A stretch of 64,000 nt of DNA from Collinsella sp. (GTDB lineage: Bacteria; Actinomycetota; Coriobacteriia; Coriobacteriales; Coriobacteriaceae), in NCBI GenBank assembly GCA_019414245.1, contig DXMK01000017.1:48588-112587 (forward strand), written 5' to 3'. Under the pieces are notes generated by a model. The model ran no database searches. It was not told the origin of the DNA and worked only from the letters and a program-made list of their open reading frames with translations. Position numbers and translations under genes: made by a program. Shown here piece after piece: positions 33,994 to 42,051 of this stretch (its first letter is position 1; every line of letters starts with the position of its first letter).

Positions 33994-35073
33994 ATGTTTG
34001 CTGCCGAGTCCTACACCAGCCGTCATCACATTGCGATTGTTGCCATGGCCTGCCTATGTGTTTTGCTGGGCGGGCCTTCTTATGCCGCGGGCGCTGAGAG
34101 CCTCATCATCGCGGGCGCGACGTACTACGAGTCGGGCGTGTCGGGCCCCGGATGGGCCTGGACCGATGCCGACCACCTGGAGCTTAACGGCTACGCGGGC
34201 GAGGCCATCGGCGCCGAAGGCGACCTGGTGCTAACGCTTGCCGGGCAAAACTCCGTGACGGAGTCGCATGCGCCCGATGCGGACATCACGCTGTGCGGCA
34301 TGGAGGTGTGGGGCAACCTGACGCTTCGCGGTACCGGGACCCTGACGGCGACGGGCTCGCAGTGCGGGATCCACGTCTCTCAGGCGCTCGCGGTGGACGG
34401 CTGCACCGTCGATGCCCGGGCAGACGGGACCGATATCACGGACGAGGCGGTCGCCGGCGTGATCGCTGGCGACATGGCCGTGCGCGGCGGCGGACGCGTC
34501 GTCGCCACGGGCGCCGGGTCTGGAGCGGGCGTGCGCGCCTACGGCGTGTATCTGCAGGATGCGGGCCTTGGCGATGGTGCGGCCGGCTGTCGTCTTTCCG
34601 TCGACGCCTCGTGGCTTGATGCGACCGGCGCCGACGGCGGCGTTGCGTGCACGGGCGGCTCGCTTGTGTCCGCACGGTTTGTGACGCCTGCCGGTGGGGC
34701 TTTTGGTGCTAGTGGCGTGGTGGATGCCTCCGGTGCGGTAGCACCGCATGTGGTGGTTGAGCCCGATGTCGCCACGCCTCCGGCGGGGGAGACCGACGGG
34801 CGCGATGTTCCTGGCGATAGCGCGGGCAAGTCTCCCACCGACGCTAACCCCGCTGCCGGAGAGCCCACCACAGGGCCCACGGCAAATCCCACGATGAAAC
34901 CCGCGGCCGCGACAACCAAGACAAAAACGACAGCAACCAAGACCACTAAGCCCAAGACGGCTACCACGACAACCGCCACGCTCCCCAAGACCGGCGAGAA
35001 CTGCTGGATCGCCGCGTCCGTGGCGCTTTTGCTGCTGGGGACAGTGCTGCTCGTCGCCGTACGCCGCTGCTGA
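33994..35073 (+). CDS. LPxTG cell-wall-anchored surface protein
   Basis: A 359-residue secreted protein. The signal peptide is residues ~1-35 (HHIAIVAMACLCVLLGGPSYA, then AGAE). A repetitive beta-rich domain follows (ATYYESG, DHLELNGYAGEAI, LTLRGTGTLTATG), and then a Pro/Thr/Lys-rich wall-spanning stretch. Next are the sortase signal LPKTGEN, a hydrophobic helix and the tail VRRC. The ATG at 33994 with GGAGCGGGT upstream is preferred over an earlier in-frame start because it begins at the signal peptide. It is GC-rich, unlike its neighbours. A decayed second copy lies at 37204-37973. No sortase gene is in the window. Confidence 0.85.
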   Translation: MFAAESYTSRHHIAIVAMACLCVLLGGPSYAAGAESLIIAGATYYESGVSGPGWAWTDADHLELNGYAGEAIGAEGDLVLTLAGQNSVTESHAPDADITLCGMEVWGNLTLRGTGTLTATGSQCGIHVSQALAVDGCTVDARADGTDITDEAVAGVIAGDMAVRGGGRVVATGAGSGAGVRAYGVYLQDAGLGDGAAGCRLSVDASWLDATGADGGVACTGGSLVSARFVTPAGGAFGASGVVDASGAVAPHVVVEPDVATPPAGETDGRDVPGDSAGKSPTDANPAAGEPTTGPTANPTMKPAAATTKTKTTATKTTKPKTATTTTATLPKTGENCWIAASVALLLLGTVLLVAVRRC

Positions 35074-35086
35074 AACACTAATTTTT

Positions 35087-35208
35087 CGGAAGTGCGGGGA
35101 AAGCAGAACCTGTCGACCGTAACCCGCTATTTATCAACAAAACCACAGGTCGCGAAAGCGTAAAACCGTGGGCTGGTCAGCAGATCTCGGTTTTATCCCG
35201 CACTTCCG
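35087..35208. repeat. ~120-bp element with 12-bp terminal inverted repeats, copy A
   Basis: CGGAAGTGCGGG (35087-35098) and CCCGCACTTCCG (35197-35208) bound an element sharing most of its interior with the one at 40933-41051 (AACCCG, GTCG, GAAGCGTAAA). Both copies are followed about 73-75 bases later by an ATG that starts M-(I/V)-(A/T)-LADI; here that frame (35281 on) breaks down after about 20 codons. So a longer block was duplicated, and this copy's gene is destroyed. Confidence 0.65.
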
Positions 35209-35629
35209 GAATTGTCTCCATTAGAGGCCAACCAACAGTCGGCGATTGTATCTCATGCAGTCAGTTAGTTAAAATTGGCCATGATTGCGCTTGCCGACAT
35301 ATCATTCACCATCTCACGCGTGCTACCTCGCTACGATATTCACGAGGCTCATGATGATATAATTTCTACCAAAGCATCGTTTGGCTTGGGATGGATTTAG
35401 TTCAGTTCCCGAATGAGGGCAGGCTCTTGGGACCGAGAAATTTTTACTCCTGGGTTCAAGCCTTGCAACTGCCGGCGCATCGATACCTTTTGTTATGCCA
35501 AAGTGATACACACATAACGAAGAAAGCCCCTGCGGGAAACGCTTCCGCTACATTTTCGAATATCTGTCCCAGCGAGCATCTATCATAGGATGAGATTACT
35601 GGGCAATAGCCATAAGGATTGGAACTGCT

Positions 35630-36133
35630 GTGAATATCTTCAGCTGGAACGACTTGAATCCAACTGCTCGCGAATACATCTTGATGGCCAAAGATGTGCG
35701 TGATATGCAATATCGCAAACAATGGCCTACGCCTGGAGGTAAAACGCTAATCGAACTCGTTGCTAACGAGAATAAAGCCCTTAAGTTTTATCTTGATCTT
35801 ACAGAGAATAAAAGAAGTTCTTCCTTAATCCTTGGACTTTCCGCTGACAGAAAAAGCACCATGCAGACACGCGTATCGGATCGTCCATTAATTCGTCTTG
35901 ATTATAGTGATAATCCCGAGGTCCTTCGTCACAGAAATCCAGACGGATCGCTGGTCCTTGGTACTCATGTCCATTTTGATATAGACGGATACGGCGCCAA
36001 ATGGGCTTGTGGCATCCCAGGTCAAAATATTCTGAAACCTCTGAACGACGATTTTGCATCACTCTTTTGGTCATTTCAGGAAACTTGTAATATTACAGAC
36101 AAGCTTAAAGTAGAGCTATCTCTGGGGGTGTGA
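35630..36133 (+). CDS. First gene of a DUF1828-type module (DUF6978-like)
   Basis: A 167-residue soluble protein: MNIFSWNDLNPTAREYILMAKD at the start, GGKTLIELVANENKALKFYLDL near residue 40 and GTHVHFDIDGYGAKWACGIPG near residue 110. I associate this pattern with the DUF6978 family that accompanies DUF1828 proteins; that name is from memory. The GTG at 35630 has AAGGA upstream. It ends one base before the next gene's ATG, so the two are translationally coupled. Likely partners in a toxin-antitoxin or phage-defence pair; the biochemical role is unknown. Confidence 0.6.
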   Translation: MNIFSWNDLNPTAREYILMAKDVRDMQYRKQWPTPGGKTLIELVANENKALKFYLDLTENKRSSSLILGLSADRKSTMQTRVSDRPLIRLDYSDNPEVLRHRNPDGSLVLGTHVHFDIDGYGAKWACGIPGQNILKPLNDDFASLFWSFQETCNITDKLKVELSLGV

Positions 36134-36134
36134 G

Positions 36135-36911
36135 ATGAACGTAGATCAGGCTCGAGGCTTTATCAGCGCATACGCCAAGTTCGTAGAGGCAAATATGGTC
36201 CCGGTCCAGCAAGGTAATGGCGTCTGCATCTCCACCCCCATGCTCAATCGAAACAACGATTGCATGCGGGTTTATCTGGGTGATGACCCAGCAGGCGGCT
36301 ATGTCATTTCTGATCTTGGTGAAACCATCAATGATCTTGAATTGTCTGGATTCACCATGAAAGGACAGCGAATCGATAAGCTCAATTCGATTCTTTCTGG
36401 CTTTTCGGTAAAGGAAGAAAAAGGCGAACTGTGTATAACGGCTTCCGGATCTGACCTTCCTATGAAGATGAATATGCTTCTTCAGGCTATGGCCTCTGTT
36501 GATGATATGTTCTTGTTATCTCAAAGCAGTGTGAGAAACCTCTTCACTGAAGATGTCGGCAATTGGCTGCTTGATAATGAAATCCCTTATGTTCCTGGCC
36601 CGTCTTTCCAGGGCCGATCCGGACTTTCGTTTAAATTTGACTATGCAATTGGTAAAAACAAGAGAAGACCCATGCGCCTTATTAAAACGGTCAATAATCC
36701 TGGTAAGCAAGGCATTCAAAATGCATTATTTGGATGGGAAGACATTAAGTCGGCACGCAACGATTGCGAAGGAGTCGTTTTTCTCAACTCCACCAACACT
36801 AAAGATGGTGTTGTCTCCCCCGAGTCTATCGAAGCTTGCAAAAACTACGGACTTACTCCAATCATTTGGGGCGTCGATCAAGACTCCTATGTTCCCATGC
36901 TCGCTGCATAG
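36135..36911 (+). CDS. DUF1828/DUF1829-domain protein
   Basis: A 258-residue soluble protein. The N-terminal ~95 residues (ISTPMLNRNNDCMRVYL, GGYVISDLGETINDLELSG) match the DUF1828 pattern. The C-terminal part (FKFDYAIGKNKRRPMRLIKTVNNPG, EGVVFLNSTNTKDGVVSPESIEACKNYG) matches DUF1829. Its partner starts upstream with a one-base gap. The pair is AT-rich and flanked by the LPxTG gene and its decayed copy, which marks it as accessory. The C-terminal lysine/arginine and Asp/Asn pattern could hide a nuclease-like fold, but I cannot show this. Confidence 0.65.
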   Translation: MNVDQARGFISAYAKFVEANMVPVQQGNGVCISTPMLNRNNDCMRVYLGDDPAGGYVISDLGETINDLELSGFTMKGQRIDKLNSILSGFSVKEEKGELCITASGSDLPMKMNMLLQAMASVDDMFLLSQSSVRNLFTEDVGNWLLDNEIPYVPGPSFQGRSGLSFKFDYAIGKNKRRPMRLIKTVNNPGKQGIQNALFGWEDIKSARNDCEGVVFLNSTNTKDGVVSPESIEACKNYGLTPIIWGVDQDSYVPMLAA

Positions 36912-37105
36912 GCGGTTTAATTTTGAAATGCTCATGCAAGCTGATGAATGGCAATTAGGCATGCCTTGCTACTCATTCCATTCGTCTGTATGCTTTACTC
37001 AGTTTTTGTTCGTAAGGCGCGACCAATGAAATCAAAAGAACGACTACCGCGAAGATCTTGGTTGCAGAGCACGACCAATGCAATATAAATAATGCTCGCG
37101 AAGAT

Positions 37106-37140
37106 GACGCCTTCAACTGCTTAGGTTGAAGGCGTCTTGA
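37106..37140 (+). terminator. Terminator-like hairpin after the DUF1828 module
   Basis: GACGCCTTCAAC (37106-37117) pairs with GTTGAAGGCGTC (37125-37136), followed by TTGATTT. The T-tract is weak. Confidence 0.6.
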
Positions 37141-37203
37141 TTTACAAGCGGTATCGACTTAACCTGTGCAGCTGAGGGTAATTCGCGTTTTTCCTGCCGG
37201 AAG

Positions 37204-37973
37204 CATACTACGTGCCGAGCGTGTCGGGCCCCGGATGGGCCTGGACCGATGCTGACCACCTGGAGTTTAACGGCTACGTGGCTGAGGCCATCGGCGCAGA
37301 TGGCGACATGGTGCTGACGTTTACCGGGCAAAACTCCGTGATATAGTCGCATGCGACCGATGCGGTCATCACGCTATGCGACATGGAAGTGTGGGGCAAC
37401 CAGGCACTTCGCGGTACCGGGACCCTGACGGCGACGAGCCCCCAGTGCATGATAACGTTTCACAGGCGTTCGCGTTGGACGTTGCACCGTCGATGCCTCG
37501 TGGCTGGATACGACCGGTGCCGATGGCAGCGTTGCGCGCACGGGCGGCTCGCTTGTGTCTGCGCGGTTTGTGGTGCCTTCCGGCGGGGTCTTTGGTGCTG
37601 AGGTGGGTAGATGCTGCCGGGGGCCGTGGCCGCGTATGTGGTGATTGGACCCGTTGTGGCCACGCCACCGGCTGTGTGGAGACCGATGGATGCGGCGCGT
37701 GGGTGGCAGGGCGGGCTAGCCTGCTGGCGGTGCCGGTCATGTTGCAGGGCAGCCCGGTGCTTGGTAGTTGACGGACCTCGTAGCGAAGCCCACGAACGCA
37801 GCGCCCAAGACAATCACAACGACCAGGCCACGGTGGCCACGTCGTCCAAGCCCAAGACTGCCACCGCGACAACTTTAGCTCTTCTCAAAACCGGCGACAA
37901 CAACTGGATTACTGCTACCTTTACACTGCTTTTTCCGGGAATAGTGTTTCTAGGTGCAGCATATTATTGCTGA
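37204..37973 (+). pseudogene. Decayed duplicate of the LPxTG surface-protein gene
   Basis: The bases from 37204 follow those of 34117 onward almost exactly (GTGTCGGGCCCCGGATGG, then GACCACCTGGAG). The frame is broken: CGGAG of the intact gene is ATAGTC-type here, giving a TAG at 37344-37346. There is a large internal deletion after about 37470, and further shifts follow. The end still encodes LKTGDNN, a hydrophobic run and a final Cys (stop at 37971), with the sortase Pro changed. The 5' part including the signal peptide is missing. The next ~400 bases (to 38376) hold no convincing gene. Confidence 0.85.
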
Positions 37974-38376
37974 AACACTTTTTGAATTTTCTAGCTTAGG
38001 CACCACCAAGTACCGTGAAATGGTACCGCCAATATTGAGCTTAGTCCCCGGTGAATTATTTTTACCTGCGATCCGCCCCAGGGAGCCGCTGTATGTCGAC
38101 CTTGCATATGTCGACTTTGACCGCGTTGAGCGCGATCCCGCCCATGATTGCATGCGTATTGATTCCGCCGCCGGGTCTTGAGTTCCACTCCCTCTTCTTG
38201 AACTATCTGTAGAAGACCGGTGAAGAGGTGCCTCGCCTCGCTTCATTAGCTCAAAATGCATCGACCGTCTATTAGTTGCGAACGATGTTCAATTATCAAT
38301 GCAGAAGGCACCTTCGGCCTTAGGGGTCATTCCTGTATTCAGGGTTCCTGATTTGACACAGTTACCTAATTTTGAA

Positions 38377-38404
38377 TTTGCATCAAATGGATGACTGGTA
38401 AAAT
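38377..38404 (+). promoter_or_regulatory. Candidate promoter of the retron
   Basis: TTTGCA (38377-38382) and TAAAAT (38399-38404) are 16 bases apart. Transcription would begin near 38411, exactly where the inverted repeat of the proposed retron RNA starts. Confidence 0.5.
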
Positions 38405-38411
38405 ACACTTC

Positions 38412-38519
38412 ATAGCCGGTTCGAATTAGCGTTTGCGCATCGCAATCGGATATGTGTTGTTTGCACATTATATTCTGCTACGTGTCTATTAAGTACGACT
38501 CTACGGAGGAACCGGCTAT
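38412..38519 (+). ncRNA. Candidate retron msr-msd RNA
   Basis: An 11-base repeat ATAGCCGGTTC (38412-38422) has its exact inverse GAACCGGCTAT at 38509-38519, 20 bases before the RT start. This is the layout of the a1/a2 repeats that close a retron ncRNA. AGC, where the branching G is usually found, follows a1 at 38428-38430. Inside are small hairpins: TTGCG-CAT-CGCAA near 38432-38444 and ATGTG/CACAT around TTGTTTG near 38452-38468. No credible protein is encoded. At ~108 nt it is short for a retron RNA. Placement of msr and msd is inferred, not shown. Confidence 0.6.
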
Positions 38520-38538
38520 CAACTTTAAGGAAAATCTG

Positions 38539-40164
38539 ATGCTCAACGAGCTGCAGTCGAAGACAGATCTGGCAGGGTTTCTTGGCCTGTCTATAGAAAA
38601 GCTTGATTTCTTTGTCAATTCATCCTCCATGTATGACCTATACAGAAATAAATTGATTCCTAAAAGAAATGGCGGCTATCGAGAGCTATTAATCCCAAGA
38701 TCTGATTTAAAAAAGGTTCAACGAATTATCGCTAAAGAGCTAGAAAAAAGCTACAACCCTTTGCCTTGTGTGCACGGTTTTGTAAAGGGTCGATCAATAC
38801 AAACAAATGCTGAGACCCATATTGGCTCACAAGTAATTGCTGGCATTGATATTAAGGATTTCTTTCCTTCAATCTCATCTAAACGGGTATATGGCCTTCT
38901 TGTTTCGAAGAAGTTAGGTCTCACCCCTGAAGTTGCATTCTGCATTTCTAGACTTGTCGCCACACCAAAAGGGCTCCCTCAGGGAGCTCCCTCATCCCCT
39001 TTAATTTCGAACATGGTTTGCCTTGGCATGGACAAACAGCTTATGCATCTATCGCATGAGTATCATTATCAATACACGCGATATGCCGATGACCTAACGT
39101 TCTCTTTTAAAAGCTCTTTTTATTTTTATCGACACTTTTGCTCAGAGGAAAAGCTCAGGTTGCCCAACAAAATACGAAACGCGATCACTGACTTCCATGG
39201 AACCGAGTCATTTGAGATCAACGAAGATAAATCGTTTTACAGTTGCAGTTTCTCAAGACAGCTAGTCACGGGCGTTGTCTGTAACCAAAAGACAAATATA
39301 AAGCGCGAGCAATATCGGCGACTCCGCTCAACGCTCCACCGACTAAGCAATAGCGACATTGAAGGCGCGATGGGCTGCTATTACGGTAAATCCATCGCTA
39401 AACTCACCGACGCAGAGAGAGGGATATTTCAAGCGGCTCTTCGAGGAAGTCTAAATTTTTATAAGTCTCTTATTAAGAATCCCTGGACATCGGGACCGCT
39501 CCTGCGTTTAGGCAGCCTCTACAATAAAACGAAACCAGAAGATACGCCTGTTTTCCCAGTCGCACTTCAGCAAGACTCGCTTCTGTATCTAGAAGGAGAG
39601 GATGACAAAGAAACCCCGTTTGAGGGTTTAGGGTTTTACTTAACCGGCTACGGCCTTGTGACGGCGTGGCACGTGATATGCGATGCCGTTTCTCATGACA
39701 TGGAAAGAAGGGAAATAAAAGTATCCAGCTCAGATAAGACCCCGCTTGCTAAATTTAAATTTAGCAAATCGATCGTTCAAGACAACAAGCGCGATGCTGT
39801 AATACTACGAGAAGTTCCTCAAGAAATCTTAAAGAAGATCCCCGAGCTTCCAGCAGTCATGGATTTGACCGTAAAGGGGGATAAGATCTCCGCTTATCAA
39901 CAGCATTTTTCCGAATCTAGATTCAGCCTTGAATTGCACAGTGGGGATTTGCTCAGGGTCGGAGATCCAAGCGAAGAGGGCACACTTTGTTATACGAATT
40001 GCTCATTTCAGCATGGAATGAGTGGTGGGCCAGTGTTTAATGACTTGGGTCAGGTCATTGGCATAGTACATACTGCAACTGAGCAGGGAAAACTTGGCTC
40101 TTTCCTTCCTTTAAGGGATTGTATCCGCTCATCCGATGTTTATGGAGAGTGGCAGGTCTTCTAA
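38539..40164 (+). CDS. Retron reverse transcriptase fused to a trypsin-like protease
   Basis: A 541-residue protein. Residues ~1-320 are a retron RT: NAETH at 90-94 (the NaxxH motif), GIDIKDFFPSI near 102, GLPQGAPSSPLISN near 145, the catalytic YADD at 182-185 and the retron-specific VTG at 243-245. Residues ~360-541 form a trypsin-like protease with His378 (TAWHVI), Asp419 (RDAVIL) and Ser495 (GMSGGPVF). Known retrons defend against phages: RT and msDNA restrain an effector until infection. Here the effector would be the fused protease. The ATG at 38539 has AAGGA eight bases upstream; an earlier in-frame start lies inside the candidate ncRNA. Confidence 0.88.
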   Translation: MLNELQSKTDLAGFLGLSIEKLDFFVNSSSMYDLYRNKLIPKRNGGYRELLIPRSDLKKVQRIIAKELEKSYNPLPCVHGFVKGRSIQTNAETHIGSQVIAGIDIKDFFPSISSKRVYGLLVSKKLGLTPEVAFCISRLVATPKGLPQGAPSSPLISNMVCLGMDKQLMHLSHEYHYQYTRYADDLTFSFKSSFYFYRHFCSEEKLRLPNKIRNAITDFHGTESFEINEDKSFYSCSFSRQLVTGVVCNQKTNIKREQYRRLRSTLHRLSNSDIEGAMGCYYGKSIAKLTDAERGIFQAALRGSLNFYKSLIKNPWTSGPLLRLGSLYNKTKPEDTPVFPVALQQDSLLYLEGEDDKETPFEGLGFYLTGYGLVTAWHVICDAVSHDMERREIKVSSSDKTPLAKFKFSKSIVQDNKRDAVILREVPQEILKKIPELPAVMDLTVKGDKISAYQQHFSESRFSLELHSGDLLRVGDPSEEGTLCYTNCSFQHGMSGGPVFNDLGQVIGIVHTATEQGKLGSFLPLRDCIRSSDVYGEWQVF

Positions 40165-40932
40165 CTAGATTGTCATACATTCTGGCCCAAAACGCTCATC
40201 GCGTCAGACTTGAAACAAGGTGTCTGCTGCTTCTACTTAAACGGTGACAATCGGAAAAGCCATAAGGGGGTGCTGAGTTAGATGCTGGAAAACGGGCCAG
40301 TCAGGAAGATATAGAGCGGCGGACTGTATAACATTTCGTTCTAGTACGACTCTGAGACCTATGCGGGAAAGCATGAGGGGAGCGGCTTCTCCGGAAAGAT
40401 AAAGCTCGCGGATTTCGTCGGTCTGGAGACGGGTGCTTTTTATTTAAGGCAGCGTGCGGACCGATGGGCTCTACTCATGTTCATAGATCAGGCAACCATA
40501 CTTGGGGGTTACGTTCAACTTGATTATGGCATTCAGTTTGCCTACTCAGAGACACGAGAGGACGGAGCCGTTCGCGTAGCTGTCGAACGCCCGGTTGATT
40601 TTGGTGTTTACCACGTTGAACCATCTGCCTGCGGTTAGAAGGTTCAACGTCGAAGGATTTACTACTGATGACCTCAATTTCTTGACAGAATTTATTGATA
40701 AAACGCCCCGTTTATCTTTGAGCTCGCCGAACAGCAAAAAGTCGGACCAAAGCCTTCGGCGATGATTTCCTGACGTTCTATTGTTAAATGCCCAGTAAGT
40801 TGATTACCAAAATTACTGTCGACACCACTCACCCATGCCGACGACATCGTCTGAATTGTCACGCTGTTGGCGCTTCCCTCGTTAATAGCATCGCTTCTTA
40901 GGCCACAACTGGCTGTCGAAACTCCCGTTTTC
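40165..40932. other. Degenerate stretch without a supported gene
   Basis: About 770 bases with no convincing intact gene. A plus-strand frame from ~40345 to 40638 reads YDSETYAGKHEGSG and KIKLADFVGLETGAFYLRQRA, with stop codons just before it at 40312 and 40341. It may be a decayed gene, but I recognise no family. Confidence 0.35.
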
Positions 40933-41051
40933 CGAAATTCGGGGAAAATAGGGGCGGCTGAGCACAACCCGATTTTTGGCAACAATACCGTCGGTCGCAG
41001 AAGCGTAAATCCGGGGTTTAGTCGGCTGATCTCTGTTTTCCCGCACTTCCG
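40933..41051. repeat. ~120-bp element with terminal inverted repeats, copy B
   Basis: The right end CCCGCACTTCCG (41040-41051) is identical to that of the element at 35087-35208. The left end (40933-40944, CGAAATTCGGGG) has diverged. The interior shares CAACCCG, GTCGGTCGCAGAAGCGTAAA and GGCTGATCTC-type segments with copy A. It lies 75 bases before a 33-codon reading frame similar to the broken one after copy A. Confidence 0.6.
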
Positions 41052-41125
41052 TATACGACCCCTCGATTAAGGTTATATTAACGCGCGGCGATTACTTCCC
41101 ATGCAATCGGCGGTAAAATCTCGCC

Positions 41126-41227
41126 ATGGTTACGCTCGCCGATATAGCCTCTACATTCTCTCGCGTGGACCACACCTGCAACGTCGCCGACCTGATCGAC
41201 GCAGCTCTAAGAACAGAAGAATTATGA
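41126..41227 (+). CDS. 33-codon reading frame, probably a truncated gene
   Basis: MVTLADIASTFSRVDHTCNV followed by ADLIDAALRTEEL and a stop. A similar start (M-I-A-LADI) follows repeat copy A at 35281, so this was once a conserved N-terminus. It is too short for a known domain and lacks a clear ribosome-binding site. It probably is the remnant first gene of the module that continues at 41320. Confidence 0.35.
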   Translation: MVTLADIASTFSRVDHTCNVADLIDAALRTEEL

Positions 41228-41319
41228 AAGGATTCAAACACCGAAGAGCCTGCAGCATCAAAAGTGTCAGACCGGCGAGATCTGTATCGTAGACATCGTT
41301 CGAGAGGGGATGACCGAAA

Positions 41320-41595
41320 ATGACCCGCGCCTACAGTGAAGTTTATCTCGAGGACGCTATGAGAACGCTGGGCGAGGCAGTCGATTTTGCCCTTTGCGAC
41401 CAGGGACTGACTCCGACCGAACTGACGGCGATCTTGTCAAACGCTTTTGAGATGAAACAGTTTGAGCGCGGTATCCCACGCGTTGTCTGCGGCATGTCGG
41501 GCGATGAGCTTGTGCGCGAGATCATTGTCCACGCGGGTCTGAAGCCCGTCGAATTCAGGGAGGCCTATCCGTTCGACCGTTCCCCGCAATACTGA
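41320..41595 (+). CDS. Small protein of an XRE-linked module
   Basis: A 91-residue acidic protein: YSEVYLEDAMRTLGEAVDFALCDQG at the start, then FEMKQFERGIPRVVCGMSGDELVREII. I recognise the pattern (nLGea.dyA... FE.G.p..v.GmSG.EL) as a small family that precedes an XRE-type protein in Firmicutes and Coriobacteria, often near toxin-antitoxin-like genes. AGGGGA lies about 9 bases before the ATG at 41320. It is 12 bases upstream of the XRE gene. Function is unknown; an antitoxin or regulatory partner is plausible. Confidence 0.6.
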   Translation: MTRAYSEVYLEDAMRTLGEAVDFALCDQGLTPTELTAILSNAFEMKQFERGIPRVVCGMSGDELVREIIVHAGLKPVEFREAYPFDRSPQY

Positions 41596-41607
41596 GCAGG
41601 TTGGGTT

Positions 41608-42027
41608 TTGGCATACACGCAATGGACGTGCGGCCTAGGTTTTAGCGACCTTTTTGAAGTGGCGCCACTCGATTGGGTTATCGGCTCGTACCATCCGCTT
41701 CACGAGGCCTCCGAAGTTAAATTCGCCCAGATAGTCATTGATAAATGGAACAAAGCCCAGGCAGGCAAAAAGGGCCTCAAGGCAGCACGAAAGGCAGCCG
41801 GCCTGACCCAAAAGCAGCTGGCCGCCCAATCGGGAGTCAAAATCCGTGCCATACAGCTCTACGAGCAAAACCAACTGGACCTGCGCCGTGCCTCGGTATC
41901 CTCGGCATTGGCGCTCGCAAAAACCTTACACTGCAGCATCGAAGACCTCGTCTGGCAACCGATCGTTCTTGAGTACGACTCCTGTTGCCACTGTGATGTG
42001 CTCCCCGGCATTGCGTCGCGCGTATAG
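41608..42027 (+). CDS. XRE-family helix-turn-helix protein
   Basis: A 139-residue protein. The N-terminal ~50 residues (WTCGLGFSDLFEVAPLD, then SYHPLHEASEVKFAQIVID) form a conserved accessory region. Next comes an XRE HTH near residues 58-115 (LKAARKAAGLTQKQLAAQSGVKIRAIQLYEQ and LALAKTLHCSIEDLVW). The last residues are a Cys/His-rich end. The proposed TTG at 41608 lacks a strong ribosome-binding site, but the N-terminal region is needed for the family pattern. It forms a two-gene unit with the 91-residue protein and probably represses its own operon. Confidence 0.7.
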   Translation: MAYTQWTCGLGFSDLFEVAPLDWVIGSYHPLHEASEVKFAQIVIDKWNKAQAGKKGLKAARKAAGLTQKQLAAQSGVKIRAIQLYEQNQLDLRRASVSSALALAKTLHCSIEDLVWQPIVLEYDSCCHCDVLPGIASRV

Positions 42028-42051
42028 AATCTAAGCATCCGCACGCCAGCT

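Noticed and set aside
38452..38538. Earlier start of the reverse transcriptase
   Set aside because: It would lie within the candidate retron RNA and lacks a ribosome-binding site; AAGGA before 38539 and RT family starts favour the later ATG.
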